From the NCBI GenBank assembly GCA_050260415.1, contig JBLNCE010000127.1, positions 1 through 36,678 of the forward strand: a stretch of 36,678 bases of DNA, in the 5' to 3' direction. Origin of the DNA: JBLNCE01 sp050260415 (GTDB taxonomy: Bacteria; Bacillota; UBA4882; JAAYXC01). This document shows, one piece after another, positions 15,692 through 24,215 of the stretch (position 1 is its first letter; each line of letters begins with the position of its first letter). The notes below the pieces were generated by a model. It made no database searches. It was not told where the DNA came from and worked only from the letters and a program-made list of their open reading frames with translations. The position numbers and the translations under genes were made by a program.

Positions 15692-16654
15692 TTGTTGCTT
15701 GCGGGGTTTCGAGGGCGAAAAGGACGCCTGCTCCCGGTCCGTGCCATGGCAATCTTCTTACCTCTGCTGTACCTGTTCGCCGGTTTGCCTGCGGCCGCGG
15801 CCCCGGAGGATCGTGCGCCCGCAGACCTCCTGGCCGGACTGGAGGTTCTCTGCCTCGCCGCGCCTCCGGCCGCCAGCCTCGTGCAACGCTTGACCGAACT
15901 GGAGTTGGCCGTGAACGGGCGCGCAGGCCACGGCACGATCCCCGAACGTATCAATGCCTTGGTGGAGACCGTTATCCTCAATAGCACCCACACCATCTCC
16001 CTGCTGTTCAGGATGAATGCGATCGAGTGGGAGCTTTACCGGCGCGTGACAAACCGCCCGATCCAAGTGAGACTCGCCGAGCTTGAGCGCGAGGTCCTCG
16101 GACAAACAGGCACCGGCGCGATGGCCGACCGCCTGGAAACACTTTCCGCCGGTCTTTGGGCGGCTGGACGTCCACTGACCACCCCTGTCGACCTGACCCC
16201 GGGAACACTGGTCAAGGTCAAGCTCCTGGCTGATCTGTCCTCCACGGCCAACAAGCCCGGTGACAAGTTCCGCTATGAGGTGGCGGAATCCGTCATCCAG
16301 GATGGGCTCATCGTGATCCCAAAGGGTAGTACCGGCGAAGGTTATATCTCGTTGATCGAGCCCCCGGGCAACATGGGCCGGGACGCGCGGATTACCATGG
16401 TTTTTGGCCCGGTATCCACCTTGGACGGCACCTCCGTGGCGACGACCGCGGGAGAGGAGAGCATCGCGGCGAACAAGACCGCGCGCCTGACCGTGCGCGT
16501 CACCGCCGCCGGTATGATCGTCCTCGGCCCGGCGGGTATCCTCTCCGGCCTTTTTGTGCGCGGCAAGGAGGTCTTCTTGGCGGCCGGCACCGAGTTTTAT
16601 ATACAGACCGCCGCCGTTACCCACTGCTATACCTTGGCGCGAGGCGTGAAATGA
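15692..16654 (+). CDS. secreted protein of unknown function
   Basis: This protein has about 320 residues. After a signal peptide (MAIFLPLLYLFAGLPAAAA) comes a helical region of about 120 residues with two copies of a similar motif (RLTELELAVNGRAGHGTIPERINAL and RLAELEREVLGQTGTGAMADRLETL). A beta-rich C-terminal domain follows (TPGTLVKVKLLADLSS, VIPKGSTGEGYIS). The beta domain resembles the small barrels of VirB10/TrbI-like or SAF-like proteins, but I cannot name the family. The TTG start is chosen because AGAGGGAG lies seven bases before it. The stop overlaps the ATG of the LptD-like gene (ATGA), which implies coupled translation and perhaps a joint role at the outer membrane. Confidence 0.6.
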   Translation: MLLAGFRGRKGRLLPVRAMAIFLPLLYLFAGLPAAAAPEDRAPADLLAGLEVLCLAAPPAASLVQRLTELELAVNGRAGHGTIPERINALVETVILNSTHTISLLFRMNAIEWELYRRVTNRPIQVRLAELEREVLGQTGTGAMADRLETLSAGLWAAGRPLTTPVDLTPGTLVKVKLLADLSSTANKPGDKFRYEVAESVIQDGLIVIPKGSTGEGYISLIEPPGNMGRDARITMVFGPVSTLDGTSVATTAGEESIAANKTARLTVRVTAAGMIVLGPAGILSGLFVRGKEVFLAAGTEFYIQTAAVTHCYTLARGVK

Positions 16655-17922
16655 TCCCCCTGCGCCGGCGCTGGCTGGCGATTCCCTTGGCTTTGATCCT
16701 GGTTTTGTTCATACAGGCGCCGTCAGTAGCGGCCGAACCACTGGCGATCGAGGCGGATACGCTTGAACTCTCAACCGACGGCCGCCTAATCAGCGCGACT
16801 GGGCACGTCACCCTTACCTACCTTGACATCGTCCTGCGCGCCGCGTCGGTCGTGTATGAGGGCGACACGGTCAAAGCGTCTGGAATGGTGGAGTTAATCA
16901 CCGAGAATGGCCATCTCTTCGCCGAGCGGCTCGATCTGAACCTGAAAACGAGGGGGCTCTCCGCCGCTTCGGTGCACGGCCTCTATGCGGACCTGGCCAT
17001 CAGGGCCGATCTTATAGACTCCATGCGGCAGGGTGAGGGGATCTTGGGCCGCGCGGGGGTTACGCGGTGCGATCTTGGCGTGCCTTGTTACGAGTTACGC
17101 GCCGGCCGCATCATTATCTCAGGACGCAAGATCACGGTTGAACGCGGATGGTTGGCGCTAAAGGGCCTGACTCTCTTGCCCCTGCCTCGCCTAACACTCG
17201 ATCTCGACCGCGTCGAGGACTGGCCGCGCCTGAGCGCGCGGTTCGAAACCCTCGGCCTCGTGCTTGGCGCGGAATTGACCGTACCGACCGGCGAAGCATC
17301 CAGTCTGGTCTTCCAAGGGGAAGCGGCTACCGGAGGGCTTCTCTCTCTCCGCCCGTCATACGTTTGGCAGCCAACCACGGCCACAACCATCGAACTCTGG
17401 GGCTCACTCTCCACGCGGGAAGGTTCTTCGGCCGGGATCGACGCCGCCTTCGCGGTCGGCGGCGCGCCGGTCGCGCTCGCGATGCGCATGGATTGGCGTC
17501 TCGATCTGGTCGCGGGCGAGATGTCCGCCGTCTTGTCCTCCTGGGAGCTCGCGGCCGGACGTCTGAACCTGACGGGTTTTTGGAACCGGACGGTATCGCG
17601 GCGGGAGAATGAACGCACCGAGGCGGGCGTCTCGATCCGCTGGTCGGAGAGGGGACCGGAGGACAAACACACGTTGGCCCTGGTGCTTGGGCGCGAGTGG
17701 CGCGGCCGATCTCCCTTGCCGCTCGTGCGTATCGAGGCCGGGCTCAATGACCCGATCGCATCGGACTGGAGCTGGGATACCGAGTTTCGTTATGATGTGA
17801 CCGGCCGCGCCTGGCTCAGCGGGAAAGTCGGCTTCACGCGCCGCCTGCATTGCTACTTTTTACGCCTGGGTTATGACTGGATCGACGCGTCCGTGGCTCT
17901 CAACGCTGGTCTCACCTTCTAG
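16651..17922 (+). CDS. lptD: compact LptD-like outer-membrane LPS translocon
   Basis: This 423-residue protein has a signal peptide (LALILVLFIQAPSVAA) and an N-terminal OstA/LptA-like beta-jellyroll (about 28-125; IEADTLELSTDGRLISATGHV). The segment TRCDLGVPCYELRAGRIII matches the conserved junction before the LptD barrel. About 260 residues of amphipathic strands follow and end in LNAGLTF with a terminal Phe. LptD with LptE inserts LPS into the outer leaflet. E. coli LptD has 784 residues and a 26-strand barrel, while this region has room for only about half that. Cysteines at about 140, 146 and 401 could form an N-to-C disulfide as in E. coli LptD. It is coupled to the upstream secreted protein by ATGA overlap. 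Confidence 0.75.
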   Translation: MIPLRRRWLAIPLALILVLFIQAPSVAAEPLAIEADTLELSTDGRLISATGHVTLTYLDIVLRAASVVYEGDTVKASGMVELITENGHLFAERLDLNLKTRGLSAASVHGLYADLAIRADLIDSMRQGEGILGRAGVTRCDLGVPCYELRAGRIIISGRKITVERGWLALKGLTLLPLPRLTLDLDRVEDWPRLSARFETLGLVLGAELTVPTGEASSLVFQGEAATGGLLSLRPSYVWQPTTATTIELWGSLSTREGSSAGIDAAFAVGGAPVALAMRMDWRLDLVAGEMSAVLSSWELAAGRLNLTGFWNRTVSRRENERTEAGVSIRWSERGPEDKHTLALVLGREWRGRSPLPLVRIEAGLNDPIASDWSWDTEFRYDVTGRAWLSGKVGFTRRLHCYFLRLGYDWIDASVALNAGLTF

Positions 17923-17924
17923 CG

Positions 17925-17951
17925 CCACTTTCTTTTTCTGGGGCAAAGTGG
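17925..17951 (+). promoter_or_regulatory. inverted repeat before the EF-hand pair
   Basis: CCACTTT (17925-17931) and AAAGTGG (17945-17951) form a seven-base inverted repeat just after the LptD stop. The following AT-rich stretch (TAACATTATTC) could hold a -10 for the next gene pair. It may be a terminator without a T-run or an operator. Confidence 0.35.
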
Positions 17952-17994
17952 TAACATTATTCTCAAAATCCGGTTTAAAAAAGGAGTGAGCTTT

Positions 17995-18864
17995 TTGTCG
18001 CGTCTTGTGCCACTCATCTTTTTGCTGCTTCTATTGTCGGCATTGGTCGGGGTATCGGCGAGCATTCTTCCGGTGGCCGGTACATACCTTCTGGCTGAAC
18101 GCACTGATATGCAGGCTATTCGGTTCTCCGCCAGGGCCAGCTACTTTACGATCAAAGAACTCAGCCGGACCAAACCGGCGGCATTGAAACTCGACGTTCC
18201 TATGATTGACGAAACGTATTACTATGAGTTCCGCCTCGGCGACGCCGAAAAGCCGCGCAGTTTAGTCATTGGCCGCTCTGACGCCAAATGGGCTAATGTA
18301 TTGTATTTCGACGCCGACGCGGACAATGTCATTACCCGGGATGAACGGGTCGGGGTCGCATACAAATACTTCGTTACCGACGATGGGAAGCTGGACATGT
18401 ATATCTCGGAGCCCATCGAGCCCCTGCGGGTCAAACGGACTTATCTTCGCGCCGATAAATCATCTTTTGACAAGGCTCTCACCTTATCAGTGGAGATCGT
18501 GGTGGGCTACCAGGAAGGGGCCAAGAGTGCCGAACCCATGTTCTTGGCCTATGTGGCCCCAAGCACCTGGTTCTATGGTGAAGTATCGGCCGGTGGAAAT
18601 CGTGTCCTCAAGGTCGCCATCCTGGACGCGAATAAGAACGGCCTGTTCAATGAGGCCGAGAAGGACTGCCTCCTGATCGACGAGAACTGCGACAGCGTTT
18701 TTGACTGGGATAAAGAGCGGCAGCTTCTCGGCGACGACCTGAGCGGACTCGGTCCAGACGGCAAAAGAGCCAAGTTGATACCGGCGGTCGCGGCCTGGCC
18801 GCAGAAGCTGTCCCTGGCGACAAAAGACGCCACGCCGGATCCGTCACAGCTCGAGGGGAAGTAG
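17995..18864 (+). CDS. secreted EF-hand-like protein, copy 1
   Basis: The protein has about 289 residues with an N-terminal hydrophobic signal (LVPLIFLLLLLSALVGVSA). The mature part has EF-hand/dockerin-like acidic loops: DADADNVITRDE in the first half, then DANKNGLFNEAE and DENCDSVFDWDKE near the C terminus. These suggest calcium binding in the periplasm or at the surface. TYYYEFRLGD and STWFYGEV are shared with the next gene, so the two are paralogues. TTG 17995 is eight bases after AAGGAG; the GTG at 17986 overlaps that site and is unlikely. I know no named family with this arrangement. Confidence 0.6.
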   Translation: MSRLVPLIFLLLLLSALVGVSASILPVAGTYLLAERTDMQAIRFSARASYFTIKELSRTKPAALKLDVPMIDETYYYEFRLGDAEKPRSLVIGRSDAKWANVLYFDADADNVITRDERVGVAYKYFVTDDGKLDMYISEPIEPLRVKRTYLRADKSSFDKALTLSVEIVVGYQEGAKSAEPMFLAYVAPSTWFYGEVSAGGNRVLKVAILDANKNGLFNEAEKDCLLIDENCDSVFDWDKERQLLGDDLSGLGPDGKRAKLIPAVAAWPQKLSLATKDATPDPSQLEGK

Positions 18865-18876
18865 GAGGGATATATA

Positions 18877-19758
18877 GTGCGCCATCTAGTATGCTTGCTT
18901 ATGATCGCTTTGTTAGCGTTGATCCCGCTGTCCGCGCTCGCCGCGACGCGGATTGTTGCCACCCCGGGTGCTTTTGCCCTCGCCCCCATGACCGACTGGG
19001 ATAAGATCAAAAACGATAATCGCTATTATTCGCAGATCGCGCTGACGGACAAACCCGCCAATCTGGAGGCGGCCTTTCGCGACGCGGAGAAACCCAACGC
19101 GATCTTCGGCGTTCTACAGTTGGGTTCGCCACGGCAGGCGATCCATCTCGCGATGGGCCGCGCCGAGAGCAACTGTGTGGACTTCCTCTATCTCGACGTC
19201 AACAACGACAAGCGTTTGACCGCGGAAGAACGCGTCGAAATCAAGAAGAACAGTCCCTTTAACCAGGGTAACACCGAATATCAATGGAGCGAGTCCGTCA
19301 AATCAGTAGCCTGCAACGTGAGCTATATGAGAAGCAACGGAACCCTGTTGACCCGGCCGGTCACGGTGCAGTTCTACTTTCTCAGAAAGAAGCCGCTCAA
19401 CACAAAGACGCCCGCGAGCGACAAGTTCTACTATTATTACGTGGTCAACACCTGGTTTTACGGCAAGGGCCGCTTCGATGACGGCAAGGCGGACAGGGAT
19501 CTGTCGTTTGCCATCCTGGATGGCAACGATAACGGCCTCTTCAACGATTTCGGGCAAGACTACATGCTGATCGACGCCAACGAGGACAGTTTCTTTGACA
19601 TGCAAAAAGAGATCCACCCGTTGGTGGAGCTGGACGAAGAAAGGATCGACAGCAGGACCACGATCCAAAGGCGTAAGCTGATCTTCGCCTGGCCCGTCAC
19701 AATGGTTGTCCAACCCGTGGTTGATGCCGTCGACTTTGTGTCCGTCGAGCCGCGTTGA
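18877..19758 (+). CDS. secreted EF-hand-like protein, copy 2
   Basis: This 293-residue paralogue of the preceding gene starts 12 bases after its stop. The signal peptide ends near LIPLSALAA. Acidic loops are DVNNDKRLTAEE, DGNDNGLFNDFGQD and DANEDSFFDMQKE, in the same order and spacing as in copy 1. Both copies share an FLYLD/VLYFD strand, an NTWFYG/STWFYG segment and the final KLIFAWPV/KLIPAVAAWP segment. The GTG start follows GGAGGG. The pair probably arose by tandem duplication and may act as a heterodimer. Function is unknown; calcium binding is inferred from the loops. Confidence 0.65.
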   Translation: MRHLVCLLMIALLALIPLSALAATRIVATPGAFALAPMTDWDKIKNDNRYYSQIALTDKPANLEAAFRDAEKPNAIFGVLQLGSPRQAIHLAMGRAESNCVDFLYLDVNNDKRLTAEERVEIKKNSPFNQGNTEYQWSESVKSVACNVSYMRSNGTLLTRPVTVQFYFLRKKPLNTKTPASDKFYYYYVVNTWFYGKGRFDDGKADRDLSFAILDGNDNGLFNDFGQDYMLIDANEDSFFDMQKEIHPLVELDEERIDSRTTIQRRKLIFAWPVTMVVQPVVDAVDFVSVEPR

Positions 19759-19852
19759 GGCCGCGGAAATCCCGCCGGCGCCGGTGGATCGTCTGGGTAA
19801 GGGACCGCCGGACCCTCTCCGGCGGCTCCTCTTGCCCATTGGAGGTAGTCGC

Positions 19853-20398
19853 GTGGACCTTCTGCTGCATTGTTGTTGCGGCCCTTGCAGCACTTACAGC
19901 ACCCGTCAGCTCCTTGAGACCGGCGTCAAGCCGACGCTGTTTTTCACCAACCCAAACATCCACCCCTACCGCGAATACGAATCGCGCCGGGAGAGCCTCA
20001 AGTCCCTGGCGCATCTCCGGCAGCTGCCTCTCCTGGTCGAACCCTCGTATGATCCGGAGGAGTTCTTTAGGCTGGTCAGCGGGCGTGAAACCGACCGCTG
20101 CCGCCTATGTTACGAGCTGCGGCTCGGCAGGACCGCGGCCAAAGCGTCCGCGCTTGGCATACCCGCTTTTGGCACGACGCTCCTGATCAGCCCATACCAA
20201 GATCGGGCGCTGCTCCTTGAAGTGGGGTACCGGTTGGCGTCGGTCCATGGCTTGAGCTTCATGGACGCCGATTGGCGTCCGGGTTTTCGTGCCAGTCAAG
20301 CCGAGGCCAGGGAACTAGGCCTTTACCGCCAGAAATACTGCGGCTGCCTGTATAGCGAGAAGGAACGGTTCTACCGCCCCGCGCCGGTCTTAGACTGA
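19853..20398 (+). CDS. queH: epoxyqueuosine reductase QueH
   Basis: QueH reduces epoxyqueuosine to queuosine in tRNA and is the non-homologous replacement of QueG. LLLHCCCGPCSTY at the N terminus, RCRLCYELRL in the middle and YCGCLYSE at the end are the cysteine motifs that bind the iron-sulfur cluster and a second metal (DUF208 family). Length is 181 residues. The GTG start is seven bases after GGAGGT; an upstream in-frame extension has no ribosome binding site and does not look conserved. It lies between the EF-hand pair and recO and is a housekeeping gene here. Confidence 0.93.
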   Translation: MDLLLHCCCGPCSTYSTRQLLETGVKPTLFFTNPNIHPYREYESRRESLKSLAHLRQLPLLVEPSYDPEEFFRLVSGRETDRCRLCYELRLGRTAAKASALGIPAFGTTLLISPYQDRALLLEVGYRLASVHGLSFMDADWRPGFRASQAEARELGLYRQKYCGCLYSEKERFYRPAPVLD

Positions 20399-20522
20399 GT
20401 TGTGGAAGCGAGACGATGTCCGTTATTATCTCACCACAAAACCACCAAGAGTGTCTTTCTGGCTTTGTGTGCGAAAAGGTTTGCGGATTTGCTACCGCAT
20501 TTTCGATTTTGGGGGCGTCTGC

Positions 20523-21284
20523 GTGGGCCTTTACCAGGCGGAAGGGATAGTCCTTGCCAACCGGGATCTCGGGGAAGCCGACCGTATCGTCCGCATTCTC
20601 TGCCGCGGCCAAGGCAAGATCGAAGCGGTGGCCAAAGGCGCGCGCCGGCCGCGAAACCGCCTCGTGGGGTTGACCCTGCCCTTCAATGTTTTGCGGATGT
20701 CCGTCTACGCGGGGCGCAGCCTTGATGAGCTGAGTCAAGCGGAAGGGATTCGTTCCTTTCAGAGTCTGCGGGAGGATCTGCTTGCCCTGGCCTACGCTTC
20801 CTATCTGACCGAACTCACCGATGAGTTTCTGCCGGAACGCGAGCCCAGCGAAGCCGTCTATGACCTGCTGCTACGGTCCCTTGCGGGTTTGGAGGCCGGC
20901 TCCGACCCGGAAAATCTCACGCGTTTCTTTGAACTAGCCCTTCTTGACTTGGCCGGCTTCAGGCCGGCCATCAAGGGCTGTCTGGCGTGCGGCCGGCCGC
21001 CCGCGCAGACGGAGGTGGCGTTTTCGCCGCTTGACGGCGGCTATTACTGTCTGTCCTGCCTCGAGGCCGGCCGCGAATCGATCGGTATTCCAGGCCCGGC
21101 GGTGCTCGCGATGGATCGGGGCCTGCAGGGCGAGGAAACCTTCCTTGCCGGCCTGACCGGAAGAGAGCGCCGGTCGATCGCGCGCATCCTAGCCTCTTTC
21201 ATCCAAGCGCGTCTCGATCGCGAATTGCGCTCGTACAAGTTTCTCACGCGAATCCTGGCCGAAACGGAAGCTGGCACAGACTAA
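20523..21284 (+). CDS. recO: DNA repair protein RecO
   Basis: RecO anneals single-stranded DNA and helps load RecA in the RecFOR pathway. The N-terminal OB-fold begins at YQAEGIVLANRDLGEADRIV and includes GKIEAVAKGARRPRNRL. The helical domain contains FFELALLDLAGFRP. The zinc site is formed by CLACG and YYCLSC. Length is about 253 residues, which is usual. I chose the GTG at 20523, six bases after a GGGGGCG. The ATG-less extension up to 20400 is unlike any RecO and resembles intergenic DNA. Confidence 0.9.
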   Translation: MGLYQAEGIVLANRDLGEADRIVRILCRGQGKIEAVAKGARRPRNRLVGLTLPFNVLRMSVYAGRSLDELSQAEGIRSFQSLREDLLALAYASYLTELTDEFLPEREPSEAVYDLLLRSLAGLEAGSDPENLTRFFELALLDLAGFRPAIKGCLACGRPPAQTEVAFSPLDGGYYCLSCLEAGRESIGIPGPAVLAMDRGLQGEETFLAGLTGRERRSIARILASFIQARLDRELRSYKFLTRILAETEAGTD

Positions 21285-21557
21285 TCAGCCGTCATGCCGG
21301 GCAACCGGCACAACTCAGATGGGAGTCGAGGCCGGGCACGAACGTCAAGCCCTGGTCCATTCTTACGGTCAGTCAAAATGCGGCGATCTTTGGCCGCCCT
21401 GCAGGGAGTCGCGCCGTCCGCGCCGAAATCTACCATATGCCAACACGCGCACCAAGCGCGCATGGCGGCGCCGCGCCCAGGTAATCCGCGTTCGACCAGC
21501 ATCAGGTGGCTTGAAGATTTACGAAATCCGGGTTCAAGCATACGGGGGGGTTCTGAG

Positions 21558-21812
21558 ATGATTCGCGAGGAGGATCTCTTGGCTCTACAAACGGCCGTGC
21601 TGCAAGCCGCCGTGGCCAAGACCGTGCCCGGCGAGAGGTTCCTGGACCTTGCCGGATTCAAGGAGTTTGTCAATCCGAATGTCGATGACGCGACCCTGGC
21701 GGAGATGATTAATGAACTTGTGGCCGAGGGCATTCTTCAGCCGGCAGGCGCCGGTGAACTCAGGTATTGCACCACCAAGGAGTACCTGGCCTCGGTCTCG
21801 GACGGCAAGTAA
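21558..21812 (+). CDS. small winged-helix-like hypothetical protein
   Basis: This is an 84-residue protein with helix-rich predicted content. Its C-terminal half (DDATLAEMINELVAEGIL, then RYCTTKEYL) has the shape of a recognition helix followed by a beta wing. It may bind DNA, but no family is recognised. The ATG lies after a G-rich run (GGGGGGG, then TTCTGAG). The 273 bases between recO and this gene show no clear feature; an in-frame upstream extension is low in conserved character and was not included. Confidence 0.55.
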   Translation: MIREEDLLALQTAVLQAAVAKTVPGERFLDLAGFKEFVNPNVDDATLAEMINELVAEGILQPAGAGELRYCTTKEYLASVSDGK

Positions 21813-21869
21813 GCATCAGCGAGGAAAGAATTGGCTCGGCACGTACGGTGGCTCTCTTCGGGGTCCGGG

Positions 21870-21896
21870 ATTATTCCTCACCCCATGGGGAATAAT
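21870..21896 (+). promoter_or_regulatory. inverted repeat in the hsp20 leader
   Basis: ATTATTCC (21870-21877) and GGAATAAT (21889-21896) are perfect inverted arms around TCACCCCATGG. The structure ends 14 bases before the GGAGGT of hsp20. It could be a repressor operator or, in RNA, a heat-labile hairpin near the ribosome binding site. It does not match the CIRCE consensus. Confidence 0.5.
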
Positions 21897-21923
21897 AGGT
21901 CCATCAAACTGGAGGTGCAGGAG

Positions 21924-22337
21924 ATGGCCAACCTTATGCGCTGGGATCCCTTCGGCGATCCGTATTCGATCAAGGATGCATTCAGCCGTATATTCGGCGG
22001 GGGCCAACCATGGCTGCCCACGACGGATATCATCGATCGCCAGTCAGAGCTGGTTTTACGCGCCGACTTGCCTGGTGTGGAGCAGAAGGACATCGAAGTC
22101 ACGGTCGATGAGGACAGCGTCGTTATCCGGGGCATGGCGAATGCCGACACCGACGAGCAGGATCAGAACTACTATCGCCGCGAGCGGGCGTTCGGCACGT
22201 TTACCAGAGTCATACCGTTGAGCGTACCCATCAAAACGGAGGAAGCGCGCGCAACCTTCAAGAACGGCCTCTTGGAGGTCGTCCTGCCAAAAGCGGATCA
22301 GGCACGGCCGCGCGCGCGCCGTCTGGAAATACACTAG
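21924..22337 (+). CDS. Hsp20/alpha-crystallin family small heat-shock protein
   Basis: This is an ATP-independent chaperone that holds unfolding proteins. It has 137 residues. The short N-terminal arm has WDPFGDPYSIKDAFSRIF. The alpha-crystallin domain (about 33-125) starts at TTDIIDRQSELVLRADLPGV and ends with the A-x-x-x-n-GLL motif (ATFKNGLLEVVLPK). A short basic tail follows and a C-terminal I-x-I is only hinted at (LEIH). The ATG is seven bases after GGAGGT. It stands alone, with a leader inverted repeat as the only visible control element. Confidence 0.93.
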   Translation: MANLMRWDPFGDPYSIKDAFSRIFGGGQPWLPTTDIIDRQSELVLRADLPGVEQKDIEVTVDEDSVVIRGMANADTDEQDQNYYRRERAFGTFTRVIPLSVPIKTEEARATFKNGLLEVVLPKADQARPRARRLEIH

Positions 22338-22418
22338 GTATGCGCCGCAGCCACCTTCATGGCGCCCGGGTGTGGAAAAGGGAATCCCAAATTCCTCAAA
22401 GGCCAGGGAACGAGCCGG

Positions 22419-22949
22419 TCAACCGCCGCCAAGCATGACCAAGATAAGCAGGAAGGAAAGAAAGGCCGTCATGAGGCCCATGGTTTTGGCCATCCGCTGC
22501 CATTTCCGCACCTCCCGGCGCAGATGGGAGATCTCCTCCCGCGCTGACACGAGCTCCATCCGCAAGTCTTGGCCTATAGGCGTCGCCGGCTCTGCGTTTC
22601 CCTGGCACGCTCGTTGTGCGCGCAGTATCTCCCGGAGATTGCGCAGCGCCAGCCCGATGACGGCGGCATCATCCGTAAAACCAAGCGCCGGCAGGAAATC
22701 GGGCAGGGCATCAGTGGGCAGGATAAAGTAGGCGATGGCACCGGCAAGGGCCAGCTTCGCCCTTGGCGGTGTGGCCGGATTGCGCAGGGCCTGATAGACC
22801 AGGCGGACCTGGCGGTTGAGCTCCAGCGAGATCGCCTTCGCATGCCGCGCCAGTTTCTCCCGGAGATGCCGGCCGAGATCGGCATGGCCCCGGTGCGCTT
22901 CGTCGACCGGAAGACCAGTTTCCGTTACGTGGCAGGCAGACAAGGACAA
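22419..22949 (-). CDS. DUF1232 (YkvA-like) membrane protein
   Basis: This is a 176-residue protein. The DUF1232 core is at about 60-105 (AKLALAGAIAYFILPTDALPDFLP, then DDAAVIGLALRNL), a hydrophobic helix-turn-helix common in YkvA-type proteins of unknown function. A heptad-rich segment follows (SAREEISHLRREVRKWQ), and then a C-terminal transmembrane helix (GLMTAFLSFLLILVML). The TTG start is seven bases after GGGAGGTG. It converges with hsp20 and diverges from the LarA-like gene. No function is known. Confidence 0.8.
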   Translation of the reverse strand: MSLSACHVTETGLPVDEAHRGHADLGRHLREKLARHAKAISLELNRQVRLVYQALRNPATPPRAKLALAGAIAYFILPTDALPDFLPALGFTDDAAVIGLALRNLREILRAQRACQGNAEPATPIGQDLRMELVSAREEISHLRREVRKWQRMAKTMGLMTAFLSFLLILVMLGGG

Positions 22950-23035
22950 TGCGCCTCACCTCCCTTGCCTGTTTCGCGTTCGCGCCTCGACTTCCTTCCG
23001 GGATTGAATGAGCGTCAACCCTGAGGCTGCCTTTC

Positions 23036-24214
23036 GTGACAAGTCCTGTGCGGATTTCCGCGCACCCAAGGGGATATTTCGTGACCGCGCTGTCCGAATC
23101 CGAGACCAAGCTATTGGCGCCGGCTTTTCCCGCGCCAATCTCCGCCGGCGCCATCCGCGCCGCCTTGGAGAATCCATGCGGCTGCCGCCGCTTGCGCGAA
23201 TTGGCTTCAGGCAAGCGCCGCGTGGTTTGCTTGGTCGAGGATGCCAGCCGCCCCGCCAAGACAGCCGTCTTAATCGAAGCGCTGCTCGAGGAGTTGGCCA
23301 AGAGCCATCCCGCCCCCGCCCGGGTTGAACTCGTCTTTGCCCATGGAGCCCATCTGGGCTTGGCCGAGGCGAGCCGCAGGGAAAAACTGCCGCCCGGCCT
23401 CAAAATCCCGATTCATCACCATGATGCGCGCGCCGACGCTATTCCGATCGATCGCGGCGTTCATGGCTATCCTTTATACCTCAATCCGGTCGTCGCCGAG
23501 GCGGATCTCCGCATCGGCGTCAGCACGGTAAACTTCCATCCCGCGGCCGGCTTCTCGGGTGGGGCAAAGCTCATTCACCCGGGCGTGGCCAATCTCGAGT
23601 CCATCATGGCGCACCACGCGCTGCCGCCGGGCCGGCGCGCGCAGGCGGATTGCCCTTGGCGGGTCGGGATCGAACGTGCCGCCGCATTGGCCCCATTGGA
23701 TTTCTCCCTGATCATGCTGGTGAGACCGGACGGTGACCTGGCGGGCCTCTGGGCGGGAGCGGCCGCGCCATGCGAAAAAGCCGCGCGTCAAACCCTCATG
23801 CGTTACGCGTATTTGCCGCGGCCTGAACCCGCCGGGTTTTGCCTGGTCGGTATGAAGCCATACGACCGCAGTCTCTTGGGTTTCTTCAAGGCCGTGGACT
23901 TGTGTGCTTCCCTGCTTGCTCCGGGCGGTATCGGTGTCATCGCCGGTGCTTGTTTTGAGGGCAAAGGCGTCCACCTCTGGCGATGGGACGCCTCGGTAAT
24001 GCGCGACACCGCAAAACGCCTGCGCGCAGAGTTGGCGGGCAAGAAAATCTTTCTGCAAGCGCCAGGGCTTACGCCCAAAGAAATCGAAGACTGCTTGCCG
24101 GAGGGAATCTCCCCCCTCGCGGAGGCGGATGCATGGACGCATCTGGCGGCCAAAGCCGCCGGCCCGAAATACCACGTGCCGTATGGGCCTTTGACGGCAT
24201 TCGCCTTCCCATGA
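23036..24214 (+). CDS. LarA-like nickel-pincer racemase family protein
   Basis: The LarA/DUF2088 family contains lactate racemase and related 2-hydroxyacid racemases or epimerases, which carry a covalently bound nickel-pincer nucleotide. Visible motifs are VEDASRPAKT in the N-terminal domain, FAHGAHLGLAEAS (region of LarA His108), and VNFHPAAGFSGGAKLIHPGV, which contains the His and the Lys that bind the cofactor. IMAHHAL matches the His200 region. Length (392) is slightly short of LarA (about 425). No larB, larC or larE is in the window, so cofactor supply must be encoded elsewhere. The substrate is unknown; many homologues do not act on lactate. Confidence 0.8.
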   Translation: MTSPVRISAHPRGYFVTALSESETKLLAPAFPAPISAGAIRAALENPCGCRRLRELASGKRRVVCLVEDASRPAKTAVLIEALLEELAKSHPAPARVELVFAHGAHLGLAEASRREKLPPGLKIPIHHHDARADAIPIDRGVHGYPLYLNPVVAEADLRIGVSTVNFHPAAGFSGGAKLIHPGVANLESIMAHHALPPGRRAQADCPWRVGIERAAALAPLDFSLIMLVRPDGDLAGLWAGAAAPCEKAARQTLMRYAYLPRPEPAGFCLVGMKPYDRSLLGFFKAVDLCASLLAPGGIGVIAGACFEGKGVHLWRWDASVMRDTAKRLRAELAGKKIFLQAPGLTPKEIEDCLPEGISPLAEADAWTHLAAKAAGPKYHVPYGPLTAFAFP

Positions 24215-24215
24215 C

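Noticed and set aside
21294..21557. 88-codon in-frame extension of the small winged-helix-like protein
   Set aside because: Low-complexity Arg/Ser/Pro-rich sequence without a ribosome binding site; the ATG at 21558 is preferred.
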